Origin: Chitinophaga horti
GTDB lineage: Bacteria; Bacteroidota; Bacteroidia; Chitinophagales; Chitinophagaceae
NCBI RefSeq assembly: GCF_022867795.2
Contig: NZ_CP107006.1
Location: 1,116,001-1,180,000, forward strand
Direction: 5' to 3'
Length of the DNA stretch: 64,000 nt
The position numbers and the translations under genes are program-made. The notes beneath the pieces are model-generated. The model worked only from the letters and a program-made list of their open reading frames with translations. It searched no databases and was not told where the DNA came from. Each line of letters starts with the position of its first letter. The stretch's first letter is position 1. Of this stretch, positions 53,148 through 63,360 are shown piece after piece.

Positions 53148-55814
53148 ATGAAACTATTCAGATACCTGGCGCCCGCCATGCTGATAACCGCTTTCCACGT
53201 AGCAAAAGCCCAGGATGCCTCCAAACCGGATGAGAACCGTTTTACCAAGGTGGTACTGCAACCCAAACTGGAAGAACCCATGCAGTTCCAGGTGCTGGAA
53301 GATGGCAAGGTGCTGTATGCCGAACGCAAAGGTAAAATCAAGTTATACAATCCTGCCACGGCCAAAATGCAGGTGATCGCGGAATTTAATGTAAGCCGCG
53401 AATATGTGAGCAAAAAGGGCGAACGCTCCGAGGGCGAGGACGGCCTGCAAGGCGTAATCCTCGACCCGAACTACGCAAAGAACCATTGGATATACGTTTA
53501 CTATTCTCCCAAAGCGGTGTCAGTCAACCGCCTGTCCCGCTTCACCTGGCTCGGTGGCAAGCTGAATATGGCTACCGAAAAGGTGATACTGGACGTACCG
53601 GTGCAGCGTGAGGAGTGCTGCCACGTAGGCGGCGGTATGGTGTTCGACAAAGCCGCTAACCTATACCTGAGCACGGGTGATAATACGTTTTCCCGCTCTT
53701 CCGACGGTTTTACGCCGATCGACGAGCGTCCTGGCGAGGGCCCCAGGGATGCACAGAAGTCGTCCAGCAATACGAATGACCTGCGCGGAAAGATTCTGCG
53801 CATCCACCCGGAACCAGATGGCAGCTACACGATCCCGGAAGATAACCTGTTCCCGAAGGGCACGGATAAAACGCGTCCTGAGATTTATACCATGGGCAAC
53901 CGCAACCCATGGCGCCTCACGATCGACAGCAAAACGGGCTGGCTGTTCTGGGGTGAAGTGGGGCCGGACGGTTCAAACCCTTCTGACCTGCGCGGACCAC
54001 GTTCGTACGATGAGTTTAACATGGCCAAACGGGCAGGTAACTATGGCTGGCCGTACTTTAATGGCAAAGAAGCTTACCGCGATTATGATTTCGCGACGAA
54101 ACAATCCGGCGAATGGTGGGATGCAAAACAACCCGTGAACAACTCTCCGAATAACACAGGACTGATCAACTTACCACCTGCCGAAAATCCGCTGATCTGG
54201 TACCCGTATGCGGCCAGTGAAGAGTTTCCGGACATGGGCAGTGGCGGACGCAGTGCCGTGGGCGGACCAATCTTCTACCGCTCCGATTTTAAGAAGGATG
54301 CTAAAAACCTGTTCCCCGCTTATTATGAAGGCAAATGGCTGATTACCGACTGGGTACGCGGCTGGCTGATGGCCGTTACGCTCGACGACGACGGCAAACT
54401 GGTTTCCATGGAACGTTTCCTGCCTAACCTTGTACTGCGCGGCCCCATCGACATGAAGTTTGGTCCGGATGGCGCGTTGTACATCCTCGAATACGGTAAC
54501 GGTTACTTCAAAGACAATCCGGAAGCAGAACTTATCAAAATAGAATATAATGGCGGCAACCGCAAACCCGCGGTGCAGGTGGCTGCGAACATAACTGCCG
54601 GTGCTCTGCCATTGAAAATACAGTTATCATCCAACGGTACTACCGACGCCGATGGCGACAGCCTCCGTTACGACTGGAAAATCACGAAGAACGGCGTGGT
54701 CGTTCAGTCTTTCAAAACACCCAACCCGGAATTGTCGCTGACAGCCGGCGGTGTATATAAAGCAAATTTGACCGTGACCGATCCTGCTGGTGCCAAAAAC
54801 AGTAAGTCGGTGGAAATTGCCGCCGGTAACGCATTGCCGCAGGTCGATATCAAACTGACGCAAGGGAATAGCAGCTTCTTTTTCCCGGGCAATATCGTGA
54901 AGTACGCAGTAAGTGTGTCCGACAAAGAAGACGGCAGCCTGGTGAATAAACGCATTTTGCCCGCACAGGTATCGGTATCTATTAATTATCTTTCTGAAGG
55001 ATACGATATGACGGTAGTTGCCCAAAACCAGCAACGGTTCGATGCTTCGGCCGAACATGCTGCCGCAAAGGCAATGCTGAAGAAGACTGACTGTAACGCC
55101 TGTCACGCCCTGAACGCCGTTTCCCTCGGCCCCTCTTTCATGCAGATCTCGCAAAAGTATAAAGCAGATAAAGCAGCCGTGGCGAAGCTGACGAAGAAGG
55201 TCATCAACGGCGGATCCGGTGTGTGGGGCGATGCGATGATGCCTGCGCACTCTACGATGAGTACCGAACAGGTGAACACACTCGTGAAATACATCCTGAG
55301 TGTAAGTGATAAAAAACCGGTACAGAAAAACCTGCCGGTAACAGGCAGTTATACAACTACCGAGAAACCTGGTCAAACGAATAAGGGGTCTTACATTTTC
55401 AGGGCTGCTTATAAGGACAGGGGCGCTAACCTCGCTCCGGCGCAATGGGGCGAAAGCATCCTGGTGTTAAGGCACCCGAACCGCCCGGTAGCAGAGGCCG
55501 ACAGCACCCGTGGACTGGAATACGCGCGTAACAAAACGGTCGCCATCGTAAAAGAGGCTGCTTCCTGGATACTCTTAAAACAGACAGACATCACCGACCT
55601 GAAAAGCATTACTGTAAATGGCACCGATTATGCCGGTCCGGGTGCTTTCGAGATCAGGCTTGGGTCGCCGGACGGTAAAGTGATCGGGAACGGGGCAGAT
55701 GGGGCGAATAATGTAACGGCCACGCTCGAACCGACTACCGGTAAACACGATGTGTACCTGGTGTTCGGGAAACGTGATGCGCGAATTACATCGGTCACCG
55801 TCAATAACAAATAA
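53148..55814 (+). CDS. PQQ-type sugar dehydrogenase with PKD, cytochrome c and C-terminal binding domain
   Basis: The 888-residue secreted protein (signal to VAKAQ) has an N-terminal six-bladed GSDH domain (about 30-470). Its motifs are EDGLQGVILDPNYAKNHWIYVYY, HVGGGMVFDKAANLYLSTGDN, RGKILRIHPEPDGSYTIPEDN and GNRNPWRL. A PKD domain (470-560) follows, then a monohaem cytochrome c with CNACH at 649-653 and MMPAH later. A C-terminal CBM6-like module follows (LILRHPNRP..., RLGSPDGKVIG..., HDVYLVFGKR). This combination, common in Bacteroidota, oxidises an aldose and passes electrons to its own haem. The substrate is unknown. Confidence 0.85.
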   Translation: MKLFRYLAPAMLITAFHVAKAQDASKPDENRFTKVVLQPKLEEPMQFQVLEDGKVLYAERKGKIKLYNPATAKMQVIAEFNVSREYVSKKGERSEGEDGLQGVILDPNYAKNHWIYVYYSPKAVSVNRLSRFTWLGGKLNMATEKVILDVPVQREECCHVGGGMVFDKAANLYLSTGDNTFSRSSDGFTPIDERPGEGPRDAQKSSSNTNDLRGKILRIHPEPDGSYTIPEDNLFPKGTDKTRPEIYTMGNRNPWRLTIDSKTGWLFWGEVGPDGSNPSDLRGPRSYDEFNMAKRAGNYGWPYFNGKEAYRDYDFATKQSGEWWDAKQPVNNSPNNTGLINLPPAENPLIWYPYAASEEFPDMGSGGRSAVGGPIFYRSDFKKDAKNLFPAYYEGKWLITDWVRGWLMAVTLDDDGKLVSMERFLPNLVLRGPIDMKFGPDGALYILEYGNGYFKDNPEAELIKIEYNGGNRKPAVQVAANITAGALPLKIQLSSNGTTDADGDSLRYDWKITKNGVVVQSFKTPNPELSLTAGGVYKANLTVTDPAGAKNSKSVEIAAGNALPQVDIKLTQGNSSFFFPGNIVKYAVSVSDKEDGSLVNKRILPAQVSVSINYLSEGYDMTVVAQNQQRFDASAEHAAAKAMLKKTDCNACHALNAVSLGPSFMQISQKYKADKAAVAKLTKKVINGGSGVWGDAMMPAHSTMSTEQVNTLVKYILSVSDKKPVQKNLPVTGSYTTTEKPGQTNKGSYIFRAAYKDRGANLAPAQWGESILVLRHPNRPVAEADSTRGLEYARNKTVAIVKEAASWILLKQTDITDLKSITVNGTDYAGPGAFEIRLGSPDGKVIGNGADGANNVTATLEPTTGKHDVYLVFGKRDARITSVTVNNK

Positions 55815-55871
55815 ACGTTTTCCTGGCTCAATCCTGGTGCGGCTTACGTTACCGTCAATAACAAATAAACG
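55797..55871. repeat. Direct repeat covering the 3' end of the sugar dehydrogenase gene
   Basis: The 20 bases from ACCGTCAATAACAAATAAAC onward occur at 55797-55816 and again at 55851-55870, 54 bases apart. The first copy includes the gene's stop codon. It is a local duplication of the gene end. Confidence 0.75.
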
Positions 55872-55879
55872 CTTTACAG

Positions 55880-55912
55880 AGGGCTGGCCACATCACGGTC
55901 AGCCTTCTTTCT
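55880..55912 (+). terminator. Terminator after the sugar dehydrogenase gene
   Basis: GGCTGGCC pairs with GGTCAGCC (one wobble) around ACATCAC, followed by TTCTTTCTT. It lies between this gene and the GH92 gene. Confidence 0.7.
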
Positions 55913-55996
55913 TAAAAAATATCCCCGGCCAGTGGCGGTAGGCGGCCGGTTGCGTGTCATTAGGGTATTGTCCATACTAACGCGATCGTACACGTC

Positions 55997-58261
55997 ATGA
56001 AGCAGCAACTGATTATCGCCTTATTGCTGGCCGCTTTGCCAGCCTTTGCCCAACAGAAAGACCTCGTAGCCTATGCCAACACACTACAAGGCACCAACTC
56101 CGAATACGCCCTGAGTAACGGGAACACGTATCCCACCACTTCACTTCCTTTCGGTATGCATGCCTGGTCGCCACAAACCGGTAAAAACGGCGATGGATGG
56201 AAGTACCAGTACAAAGCCACCACGATCCGTGGTTTTCAACAGGCACACCAATGCAGTCCCTGGGTAGGCGATTATGCCGTATTTACACTGATGCCGGTGG
56301 CCGGTGAACTTAAAACGCATGAAGATGAACGTGCGGCGGCCTTTAGCCACGACCGCGAAACTGCCCGTCCCGATTACTACAAAGTGACGTTCGATAATCA
56401 TACGACCACCGAGCTTACTACTACCGAACGAGGTGCACACCTGCGTTTCTCTTTTCCCGCCAGGGTGCCGGCGCATGTTGTGCTCGACGGTTACAATGCG
56501 CTCAGCGGCGTGCGTATCTATCCGTCAGAAAGAAAAATTACAGGTTATGTGACCAACGGCCGTTTCATCCCGAAAAACTTTCGCAATTACTTCGTGATCG
56601 TTTTCGATCAACCGTTTGAATCGTTCGGTACCTGGGAGAATGTGCATAATCGCCAGCTGAAAGGCAACGACACGCTGGAGGCAGTGGGTGCGGGTGCTTA
56701 TATTACTTTCCGGCCGGGCTCAAAGGTGTCGGCTAAAGTCGCTTCTTCCTACATCAGTGCTGAACAGGCGGAGACTACACTGCAACAGGAGTTAGGCCGC
56801 TACCGCAGTTTCACCGATACCCGTTCTGCCTCTCAGAAAATATGGAATACGCTGTTCCGCAATGTGCTGGTAGAAGGCGGCACGCAGGAAGAATTGGCTA
56901 CGTTTTACTCCTGCCTGTTCCGCGCGAATCTCTTCTCGCATCAATTCTTCGAATACGATCAAAACGGGAAGCCATATTACTTTAGTCCGTACGATGGTAA
57001 GGTGCATAACGGTTACATGTATACGGACAATGGCTTTTGGGACACCTTCCGCGCGCAGTTCCCGCTCAACACGATATTACATCCAACGATGACGGGCCGC
57101 TACATGCAGGCTTTGCTTGATGCGCAGCAACAATGCGGCTGGCTGCCTGCCTGGTCGTTCCCCGGTGAAACAGGCGGGATGCTCGGCAACCACGCGATCT
57201 CGCTATTGACGGATGCCTGGGTGAAAGGCATCCGCACGTTCGATCCGAAACAGGCACTGGACGCCTACTTTCATGAGGCCATGAACAAAGGTCCCTGGGG
57301 CGGCGCCAACGGTCGCGCAGGGTGGAAGGAGTATTACCAGCTCGGCTATGTAGCCTTCCCTGAATCGCACGGCAGTACGTCGCAAACGCTGGAATATGCC
57401 TACGATGACTTCTGCGGTTACCAGCTGGCGAAGCTGACCGGACAAACGTTCTACGCACAACTCTTCGCCCGCACGATGTTGAATTACAAAAACCAGTACG
57501 ATAGCACCACCGGTTTCATGCGCGGCCGAAAACTCAATGGCGACTGGCTGGAAAACTTCGATCCGTACGAATGGGGCGGGCCATATACCGAGGGTAATGC
57601 CTGGCACTGGCAATGGTCGGTGTTTCATGATGTACGCGGACTGATCAACCTGATGGGAGGCGAGCAACCTTTTCTGAATAAACTCGACTCCTTATTCACC
57701 GCACCGCCAACCGTAAACGTAGGCTACTACAAACAAATGATCCACGAGATGACTGAAATGGTGAATGCGAAGATGGGCCAGTATGCACACGGAAATCAGC
57801 CCGTTCAGCATGCCATCTATCTCTATAACTATACTTCCCAACCCTGGAAGGCCCAGGCACTGGCACGCAAGGTAATGGCAAATCAGTACAACGCAGGGGA
57901 GAATGGTTTTCCGGGTGATGAAGACCAGGGGCAGATGTCGTCATGGTACGTAATGAGCGCATTAGGTTTTTACAGCGTGTGCCCCGGCACCGATGAATAT
58001 GTGATCGGCAGCCCGGTGTTCGGAAAGGCTACCATCAAACTGGAAAACGGCAACACCTTCCTGGTGGAGGCGAGAAACAACAATGCACAAAACGTATACA
58101 TTCAATCGGCTACGCTGAATGGCAAGCCATATACCCATCATTGGATCAGACACAGCGATATCATGGCAGGAGGTACGCTGGTGCTGGAGATGGGAGATAA
58201 ACCGGCGACAGGCCGCGGACTGGCAGATGCCGATCAGCCTTTTTCACTCAGCCGCCCATAA
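55997..58261 (+). CDS. GH92 alpha-mannosidase family protein
   Basis: The 754-residue secreted enzyme (signal to PAFAQ) has an N-terminal sandwich with NGNTYPTTSLPFGMHAWSPQTG and RGFQQAHQCSPWVGDYA. The (alpha/alpha)6 barrel includes GFWDTFRAQFPLNTILHP, ENFDPYEWGGPYTEGNAWHWQWSVFHD, and GFPGDEDQGQMSSWYVMSALGFYSVCPG. This set marks Ca2+-dependent exo-alpha-mannosidases of GH92. Linkage preference cannot be told. The next gene, the ECF sigma factor, begins 112 bases downstream, so the enzyme is linked to the third susCD set. Confidence 0.92.
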   Translation: MKQQLIIALLLAALPAFAQQKDLVAYANTLQGTNSEYALSNGNTYPTTSLPFGMHAWSPQTGKNGDGWKYQYKATTIRGFQQAHQCSPWVGDYAVFTLMPVAGELKTHEDERAAAFSHDRETARPDYYKVTFDNHTTTELTTTERGAHLRFSFPARVPAHVVLDGYNALSGVRIYPSERKITGYVTNGRFIPKNFRNYFVIVFDQPFESFGTWENVHNRQLKGNDTLEAVGAGAYITFRPGSKVSAKVASSYISAEQAETTLQQELGRYRSFTDTRSASQKIWNTLFRNVLVEGGTQEELATFYSCLFRANLFSHQFFEYDQNGKPYYFSPYDGKVHNGYMYTDNGFWDTFRAQFPLNTILHPTMTGRYMQALLDAQQQCGWLPAWSFPGETGGMLGNHAISLLTDAWVKGIRTFDPKQALDAYFHEAMNKGPWGGANGRAGWKEYYQLGYVAFPESHGSTSQTLEYAYDDFCGYQLAKLTGQTFYAQLFARTMLNYKNQYDSTTGFMRGRKLNGDWLENFDPYEWGGPYTEGNAWHWQWSVFHDVRGLINLMGGEQPFLNKLDSLFTAPPTVNVGYYKQMIHEMTEMVNAKMGQYAHGNQPVQHAIYLYNYTSQPWKAQALARKVMANQYNAGENGFPGDEDQGQMSSWYVMSALGFYSVCPGTDEYVIGSPVFGKATIKLENGNTFLVEARNNNAQNVYIQSATLNGKPYTHHWIRHSDIMAGGTLVLEMGDKPATGRGLADADQPFSLSRP

Positions 58262-58373
58262 CCGCCAGGTGCCGCCTGCCACGCACCTCGACTCGCTACC
58301 GATAAAATTGCGGCCGCGTTTAGGAAATCATGCACAAACGATTAATTTTAGCGGAAGTTTTCAGATTTCCGTA

Positions 58374-58991
58374 ATGCAAAAAGCACTTTCCACGTACGTT
58401 GATGAAGCATTGTTCCAGCTGGTAAAGCAGGGCGATAAAGCGGCGTTTGATGAGATTTACAAACGATACTGGCAGGAGTTGCTCGATGCGGCCTATAAAC
58501 GGGTGAAAGAGCCGGAAACCGCGATGGAGCTGGTGCAGGAACTGTTAGTGCATCTCTACCTGAAACGGGAAACGATCGAACTCACCACCAATTTGCGCGG
58601 ATACCTGCATACAGCACTTAAAAACCGGGTACTCAATTCGGTGCGTGCACAGTTGGTGCGAAACACTTACCAGCAACATCTTTCCAGGGATGGTAATACT
58701 TTTCAGCCGGATGCTGCCAGTACTTTACAACTCAAAGAACTGCAACGCCAGATAGACGTGTCCTGCGCCAGTATGCCCGAGAAATGCCGCGAGGTATTTT
58801 TTCTCAGCCGCCGCGAACATCTTTCGTATCAGCACATCGCCGACCGGCTGGGCATATCGGTAAACACAGTAGAAAAACATATGGTGAAGGCGCTTAAAAT
58901 TCTGCGCACGCATCTCAAAGAATATCATTTCTCGATTTTATGGTGCCTGATCTGGATAGGCCGCTGGCTGCATGGCCGCGGTATTTTTTAG
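58374..58991 (+). CDS. ECF RNA polymerase sigma factor
   Basis: The 205-residue ECF factor has region 2 (AAFDEIYKRYWQELLDAAYKRVKEPETAMELVQELLVHLYLKRE) and region 4 (SMPEKCREVFFLSRREHLSYQHIADRLGISVNTVEKHMVKALKILR). ATG 58374 (MQKALSTYVDEA) is chosen. The frame stays open upstream into the GH92 gene, but those residues are not sigma-like. A hydrophobic tail (FSILWCLIWIGRWL) at the C terminus is common in the SusCD-linked ECF factors. Confidence 0.93.
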   Translation: MQKALSTYVDEALFQLVKQGDKAAFDEIYKRYWQELLDAAYKRVKEPETAMELVQELLVHLYLKRETIELTTNLRGYLHTALKNRVLNSVRAQLVRNTYQQHLSRDGNTFQPDAASTLQLKELQRQIDVSCASMPEKCREVFFLSRREHLSYQHIADRLGISVNTVEKHMVKALKILRTHLKEYHFSILWCLIWIGRWLHGRGIF

Positions 58992-59046
58992 CATGCAATG
59001 GCGGTAGCCTTGCATTCAGGTGTCAACCAATAAGAGGGATTCAACA

Positions 59047-60009
59047 ATGGATAATACCCGGTTAAAAGAATTATTAAGCAAATACCAGGAAGGTACCGCG
59101 ACTGCCGCCGAAATGCGGGAGATCGACGAATGGTACCAGTCCCTGGATGCGCAACCTGCACTCACATCGCAATTAGACGGCGAAGAACGTGTGGCGCTGG
59201 AACAACTGTTATTGCTCCGCATCACCCGCAACATTGAAGCGGCTGAGCCGATGCGTGTAGTAAAACGCCCGGCACGTTACTGGTGGGCGGCGGCTGTTGT
59301 GTTATTGCTCGGTGCCGGCGGCTGGTGGATGACGCGGGATAAAACTACGTCGCCAACACCCGTACTCGCTACCCTGGAGGCAGGCAAAAACAGTATTAAA
59401 AAGATCGTACTGCCTGACAGCACGGCTGTATGGCTCAACTTCGATAGTAAGATTACCTATTCCGCTACCGGCCGTGAAGTATGGCTGGAAGGGGAAGGCT
59501 ACTTTGATGTAGCATCCGCAAAAGCACAGCCTTTCCTGGTGCATGCGGGCGGCCTCGAGGTGAAGGTGCTGGGCACCAGTTTTAATATCGATGCCTACAC
59601 GCCGTCAGACAAAGTAACCGTAACAGTCGCTAATGGTAAGGTAGCGATCGGGAATGATAACGTTACTGCCACTGCACTCACTGCCGGCCAACAGGCGATC
59701 TACCTGCCGAAAAACGCAAGCCTGGTTACCGTGCTGGTCGATGCAGCAGACTTTGCTGCCTGGCGGCAGGGCCAGCTGGTATTCAGAGAAATGAAATTCC
59801 GTGATATCGCGCTTAGACTGGAACGACGCTACGATGCTCACATCCGGTTTGAGGATAATGAAGTGTCGGAAGCTTTGCTAACGGGCAGCTTCGACGATAA
59901 GGTGAGCTTATCGAAAGTGATGGACATGTTATGCGACATACACGGTTACAAATACCGCAAAACGCCCGGGAAAAACGAGTACCTGGTGTTCCGCGAACGT
60001 AAGAAATAA
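59047..60009 (+). CDS. FecR-type anti-sigma factor
   Basis: The 320-residue protein has an N-terminal sigma-contact region (MDNTRLKELLSKYQEGTATA), a membrane helix near 80-98 (YWWAAAVVLLLGAGGWWM) and the FecR core. The core shows IVLPDSTAVWLNFDSKITYSA, REVWLEGEGYFDVASAKAQPFLVHAGGLEVKVLGTSFNIDAY, and a C-terminal LRLERRYDAHIRFED. ATG 59047 is preceded by AGAGGGATT, a rare good Shine-Dalgarno-like sequence, so the upstream GTG at 59020 is not used. Confidence 0.92.
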   Translation: MDNTRLKELLSKYQEGTATAAEMREIDEWYQSLDAQPALTSQLDGEERVALEQLLLLRITRNIEAAEPMRVVKRPARYWWAAAVVLLLGAGGWWMTRDKTTSPTPVLATLEAGKNSIKKIVLPDSTAVWLNFDSKITYSATGREVWLEGEGYFDVASAKAQPFLVHAGGLEVKVLGTSFNIDAYTPSDKVTVTVANGKVAIGNDNVTATALTAGQQAIYLPKNASLVTVLVDAADFAAWRQGQLVFREMKFRDIALRLERRYDAHIRFEDNEVSEALLTGSFDDKVSLSKVMDMLCDIHGYKYRKTPGKNEYLVFRERKK

Positions 60010-60042
60010 ACCACGGGAACTGATGGTGTGAAATTGCCGGAA

Positions 60043-63000
60043 ATGAAAGATACATTGGCAGAATGGCTGCATGCAACAACCTGGCGGGTTACCTGCCTGG
60101 TATTGGTATGTTGTTGCCTGCACTTTCTGCCGGCCTATTCGCAACAAGGTCCGGAAACACCGCTCTGGCACACGATGGTGGACATCCGCATATCTGACGA
60201 AACGTTCGAAAAGGTATTCGACCAGGTAGAGGCTGCCACGCCCTTCCGGTTCGTGTACAATCCGAATGAGATCAACGGCAGTGGCCGGGTGACGATCCGC
60301 AAACGCCTGTCCGTAGCAGCAGCCTTACAGTTATTACCGCCTGGACTTCAATATGAACTACGTGGCCGTAATATACTCATCACGCGAAAAGAAGATGTCA
60401 ATACCAGGCAACTGCTCACCGGGCGTGTGGCCGACATCCAGAACAAACCGTTACCGGGTGTAAGTGTGCAGATGAAAGGTGCGCAGCATGGGGTGATCAC
60501 CGACGAATCCGGGCGATTCAGCCTCGAAGGCGGGGCGGGTGATACATTGCGTTTTGGTTTGATCGGCTACTACGAACAGGAAGTAGCAGTGGGCACCACC
60601 GGCTTATTGTACGTAAGGATGTTGCCGAAACAGGCGGCCTTACGCGAAGTGGTAGTGATCGGCTATGGCACATCGAGCAAAGAAAACCTGACCACCACCA
60701 TTGGCAACGTAAAAGGAGAGGACCTGAAAGAGCGGCCTTCCAACATGAATGTGATGCAAGGTTTGGCCGGCCGGGTGGCAGGCGTAAGTGTGATGATCAA
60801 CTCCGGTAAACCGGGCGGCAACCCGATCGTGAAGATCCGTGGTACGGGTTCTATCAACGCCTACAACGCACCGTTGTACGTGATCGATGGCATCGTGGGA
60901 GCCGATCCGATGATCATCGATCCCAATATTGTGGCGGCTGTGGATGTGTTGAAAGATGCCGCCGCTTCGGCGATTTACGGGGCACGCGGTGCAAATGGTG
61001 TCATCGTCATCACCACCAAGAAAGGGAAGAAGAGTAGTCCGGGTTTAACGTTCCGCAATACACTAAGCGTCGGTACCAGGGCGCGAAAGATCAACCTGAT
61101 GAATGCGGAGGAAGCGCTGGATATGTTCCGCCGGCAATACGAATACCTGCCTGGTCGCACCGCGCCACACCTGGATGCTGCCAACGATTTTCCGCGTAAG
61201 CAGGAATTGTTTAATGCAGACGGCACGCCCAGGTATCATACCGATTGGCAGAACGAAGCCAGCAGGGTAGCGGTATCGCACGAACATGCATTGTCTTTTT
61301 CTGCCGGGAAAGATGGGATTACGGCGCTCGTAAACTTGTCGTATAACGAGCAGCAGGGCATCTTACTGAACAGTTACTCGCGGCAGGTGAATGGCTTCGT
61401 GAACGTAGGCTGGGACGTGAACCGCTGGTTACATGTACAGGCCGTGTTGAACAGTGGCGCCTTCAAACAAAATAATGTGGATATCAATACGCTTGGACTA
61501 AATGCCGTACGTCAGATATATGAGTTCTTACCTTTTTTGCCGGTGCGTTATGCAGATGGCAGTCACTCGAGGAAGGGTGATTATCCCGGTGCGGAAGAAT
61601 CTGAAAACCCCGTTCGGCTAATGAACGAGGTGCAATCCGTGGCAGGCCGCTCGTACACCATGGGCAATCTGCAAGCCACGATGCGGCTCACCAGCCGCCT
61701 GCAATTTACCGCAGGCATCAGCGGACAAACGGGCGCTAACTACAGCCTGTACTACGCCGGCCGCGATCTGCGTGGTTTCTCGGATGTACAGCAGGGCGTA
61801 GCGACGCGAGGCCATGGCAACTCCGCTTCGTGGACGTCGGAAGACTATCTCACCTGGAATGGCGAAACCGGTAAACACAAGCTGACCGCAGTATTAGGGG
61901 CCAGCTGGTATTACTTCGCCACCATGAACACACAGGCGGGAGCAGAAGGCTTCTTCGACGACTTCTTTGCGTACAATAGTCTGCAAACCGGATTGGTGCC
62001 GCAAAGGCCTGTATCTGGTTCTGGTCGCAGTACGATGAATGCGTATTATACGCGGGTCAACTATAACTACGATCACCGTTACCTGCTGGGTTTTTCTTTC
62101 AGGATGGATGGGGCCTCCCGTTTCGGCGCACGTAACGTGTACGGTTACTTTCCGAGCTTTTCCGGTGCCTGGCGCGTTTCTTCGGAACCTTTCTTCCAGG
62201 ATGTGCAGTTGGTATCTGACCTGAAGCTGCGGGGCAGTTATGGCATCGTAGGCAATGCGGATATTGCAGACTACGTAACGCAGGATCGCCTGAACAGCAG
62301 TCAGGTGGTGTTTAACGGGCAGCTTGCACCGTCAGTTACACTCGCAGCGCTTGGTAACAAAAACCTGAAATGGGAAAAGGCGCATCAGCTGAACGTAGGT
62401 ATCGATGCATCGCTGCTCGAAGGGCGCATACAGTTTACAGGCGATGTGTACAACCGCGTTACGAAGGATTTGCTGTACTACAAGTTATTGCCGGCTACTA
62501 CAGGTTACGTAGGCGCGTACGATAACATCGGCGCGATCCGTAACAGGGGCATAGAGATTTCTGTGACAGGGGGACTGATCCGCCACCGCGATTTTTCCTG
62601 GAACACTTCTCTGATCTACGCCATGAACCGCTCGCGTGTACTATCGCTAAACGGGGATATTATTTATCCATGGGGCGGACGTATTATGGCAGGTCGGCCG
62701 CTGAATGAATTTTACGGCTATAAACGCCTGGGCACCTGGGGTACACACGAAGCGGCAGAAGCTGCGGTGTACGGTAAAAAGCCCGGTGACGTGAAGTATG
62801 CCGATCTGAATAACAACAAGGCCAAAGATGCGAATGACCGCACGGTGTTAGGTAATGGCATGCCAAAGTTTGATGCCGCGTTATCGCAGATGCTGACGTA
62901 TAAAAACATTTCCCTCGGGATTGATCTGCAGGTGATTTACGGTCACAGTCTGGCCAACCTGACGCGACTGATCATGGAAACCGCCGCCCCGGCCACGAAC

Positions 63001-63360
63001 AGCTACAAAGAAGTGCTGAATGCCTGGACGCCGGATCGACAACAAACCATGCAGCCCGCGTTTCGTTTGCCTGCGGATGGATATGACAGTGAGATCGATA
63101 GTTACAATATAGAAAGAGGTACTTTCCTGCGGTTGCGGAATGTGGTACTCTACTATCGGCTGTCTGACGCATGGCTGAAACGCGTCCGCATGCAGGCAGC
63201 TACGATCACGCTCAGTGCGGAAAACTTTTTCTTACTGACGAATTATAAAGGCTACGATCCGGAGGCCTCGTCGTTCGACGGCGACTTTAACCAGGGTGTA
63301 GACTTGTACCAATACCCGAAACCGAAAACATTATCGCTTTCATTAAACATTGCATTTTGA
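60043..63360 (+). CDS. SusC/RagA-type TonB-dependent transporter with STN domain
   Basis: The 1105-residue intact transporter has a signal (VTCLVLVCCCLHFLPAYS) and an STN domain (VDIRISDETFEKVFDQVEAATPFRFVYNPNEI). A carboxypeptidase-regulatory repeat (LTGRVADIQNKPLPGVSVQMKGAQHGVITDESGRF) follows, then a plug (EVVVIGYGTSSKENLTTTIGNV, IYGARGANGVIVITTKKGK) and a barrel ending LSLNIAF. ATG 60043 is preferred to GTG 60028. It is 33 bases after fecR, and the overlap with the next gene indicates coupling. Confidence 0.94.
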   Translation: MKDTLAEWLHATTWRVTCLVLVCCCLHFLPAYSQQGPETPLWHTMVDIRISDETFEKVFDQVEAATPFRFVYNPNEINGSGRVTIRKRLSVAAALQLLPPGLQYELRGRNILITRKEDVNTRQLLTGRVADIQNKPLPGVSVQMKGAQHGVITDESGRFSLEGGAGDTLRFGLIGYYEQEVAVGTTGLLYVRMLPKQAALREVVVIGYGTSSKENLTTTIGNVKGEDLKERPSNMNVMQGLAGRVAGVSVMINSGKPGGNPIVKIRGTGSINAYNAPLYVIDGIVGADPMIIDPNIVAAVDVLKDAAASAIYGARGANGVIVITTKKGKKSSPGLTFRNTLSVGTRARKINLMNAEEALDMFRRQYEYLPGRTAPHLDAANDFPRKQELFNADGTPRYHTDWQNEASRVAVSHEHALSFSAGKDGITALVNLSYNEQQGILLNSYSRQVNGFVNVGWDVNRWLHVQAVLNSGAFKQNNVDINTLGLNAVRQIYEFLPFLPVRYADGSHSRKGDYPGAEESENPVRLMNEVQSVAGRSYTMGNLQATMRLTSRLQFTAGISGQTGANYSLYYAGRDLRGFSDVQQGVATRGHGNSASWTSEDYLTWNGETGKHKLTAVLGASWYYFATMNTQAGAEGFFDDFFAYNSLQTGLVPQRPVSGSGRSTMNAYYTRVNYNYDHRYLLGFSFRMDGASRFGARNVYGYFPSFSGAWRVSSEPFFQDVQLVSDLKLRGSYGIVGNADIADYVTQDRLNSSQVVFNGQLAPSVTLAALGNKNLKWEKAHQLNVGIDASLLEGRIQFTGDVYNRVTKDLLYYKLLPATTGYVGAYDNIGAIRNRGIEISVTGGLIRHRDFSWNTSLIYAMNRSRVLSLNGDIIYPWGGRIMAGRPLNEFYGYKRLGTWGTHEAAEAAVYGKKPGDVKYADLNNNKAKDANDRTVLGNGMPKFDAALSQMLTYKNISLGIDLQVIYGHSLANLTRLIMETAAPATNSYKEVLNAWTPDRQQTMQPAFRLPADGYDSEIDSYNIERGTFLRLRNVVLYYRLSDAWLKRVRMQAATITLSAENFFLLTNYKGYDPEASSFDGDFNQGVDLYQYPKPKTLSLSLNIAF

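Noticed and set aside
54627-55445. 272-codon antisense frame over the sugar dehydrogenase/cytochrome gene
   Set aside because: The sense strand carries clear PKD and CNACH motifs. The antisense frame is compositional.
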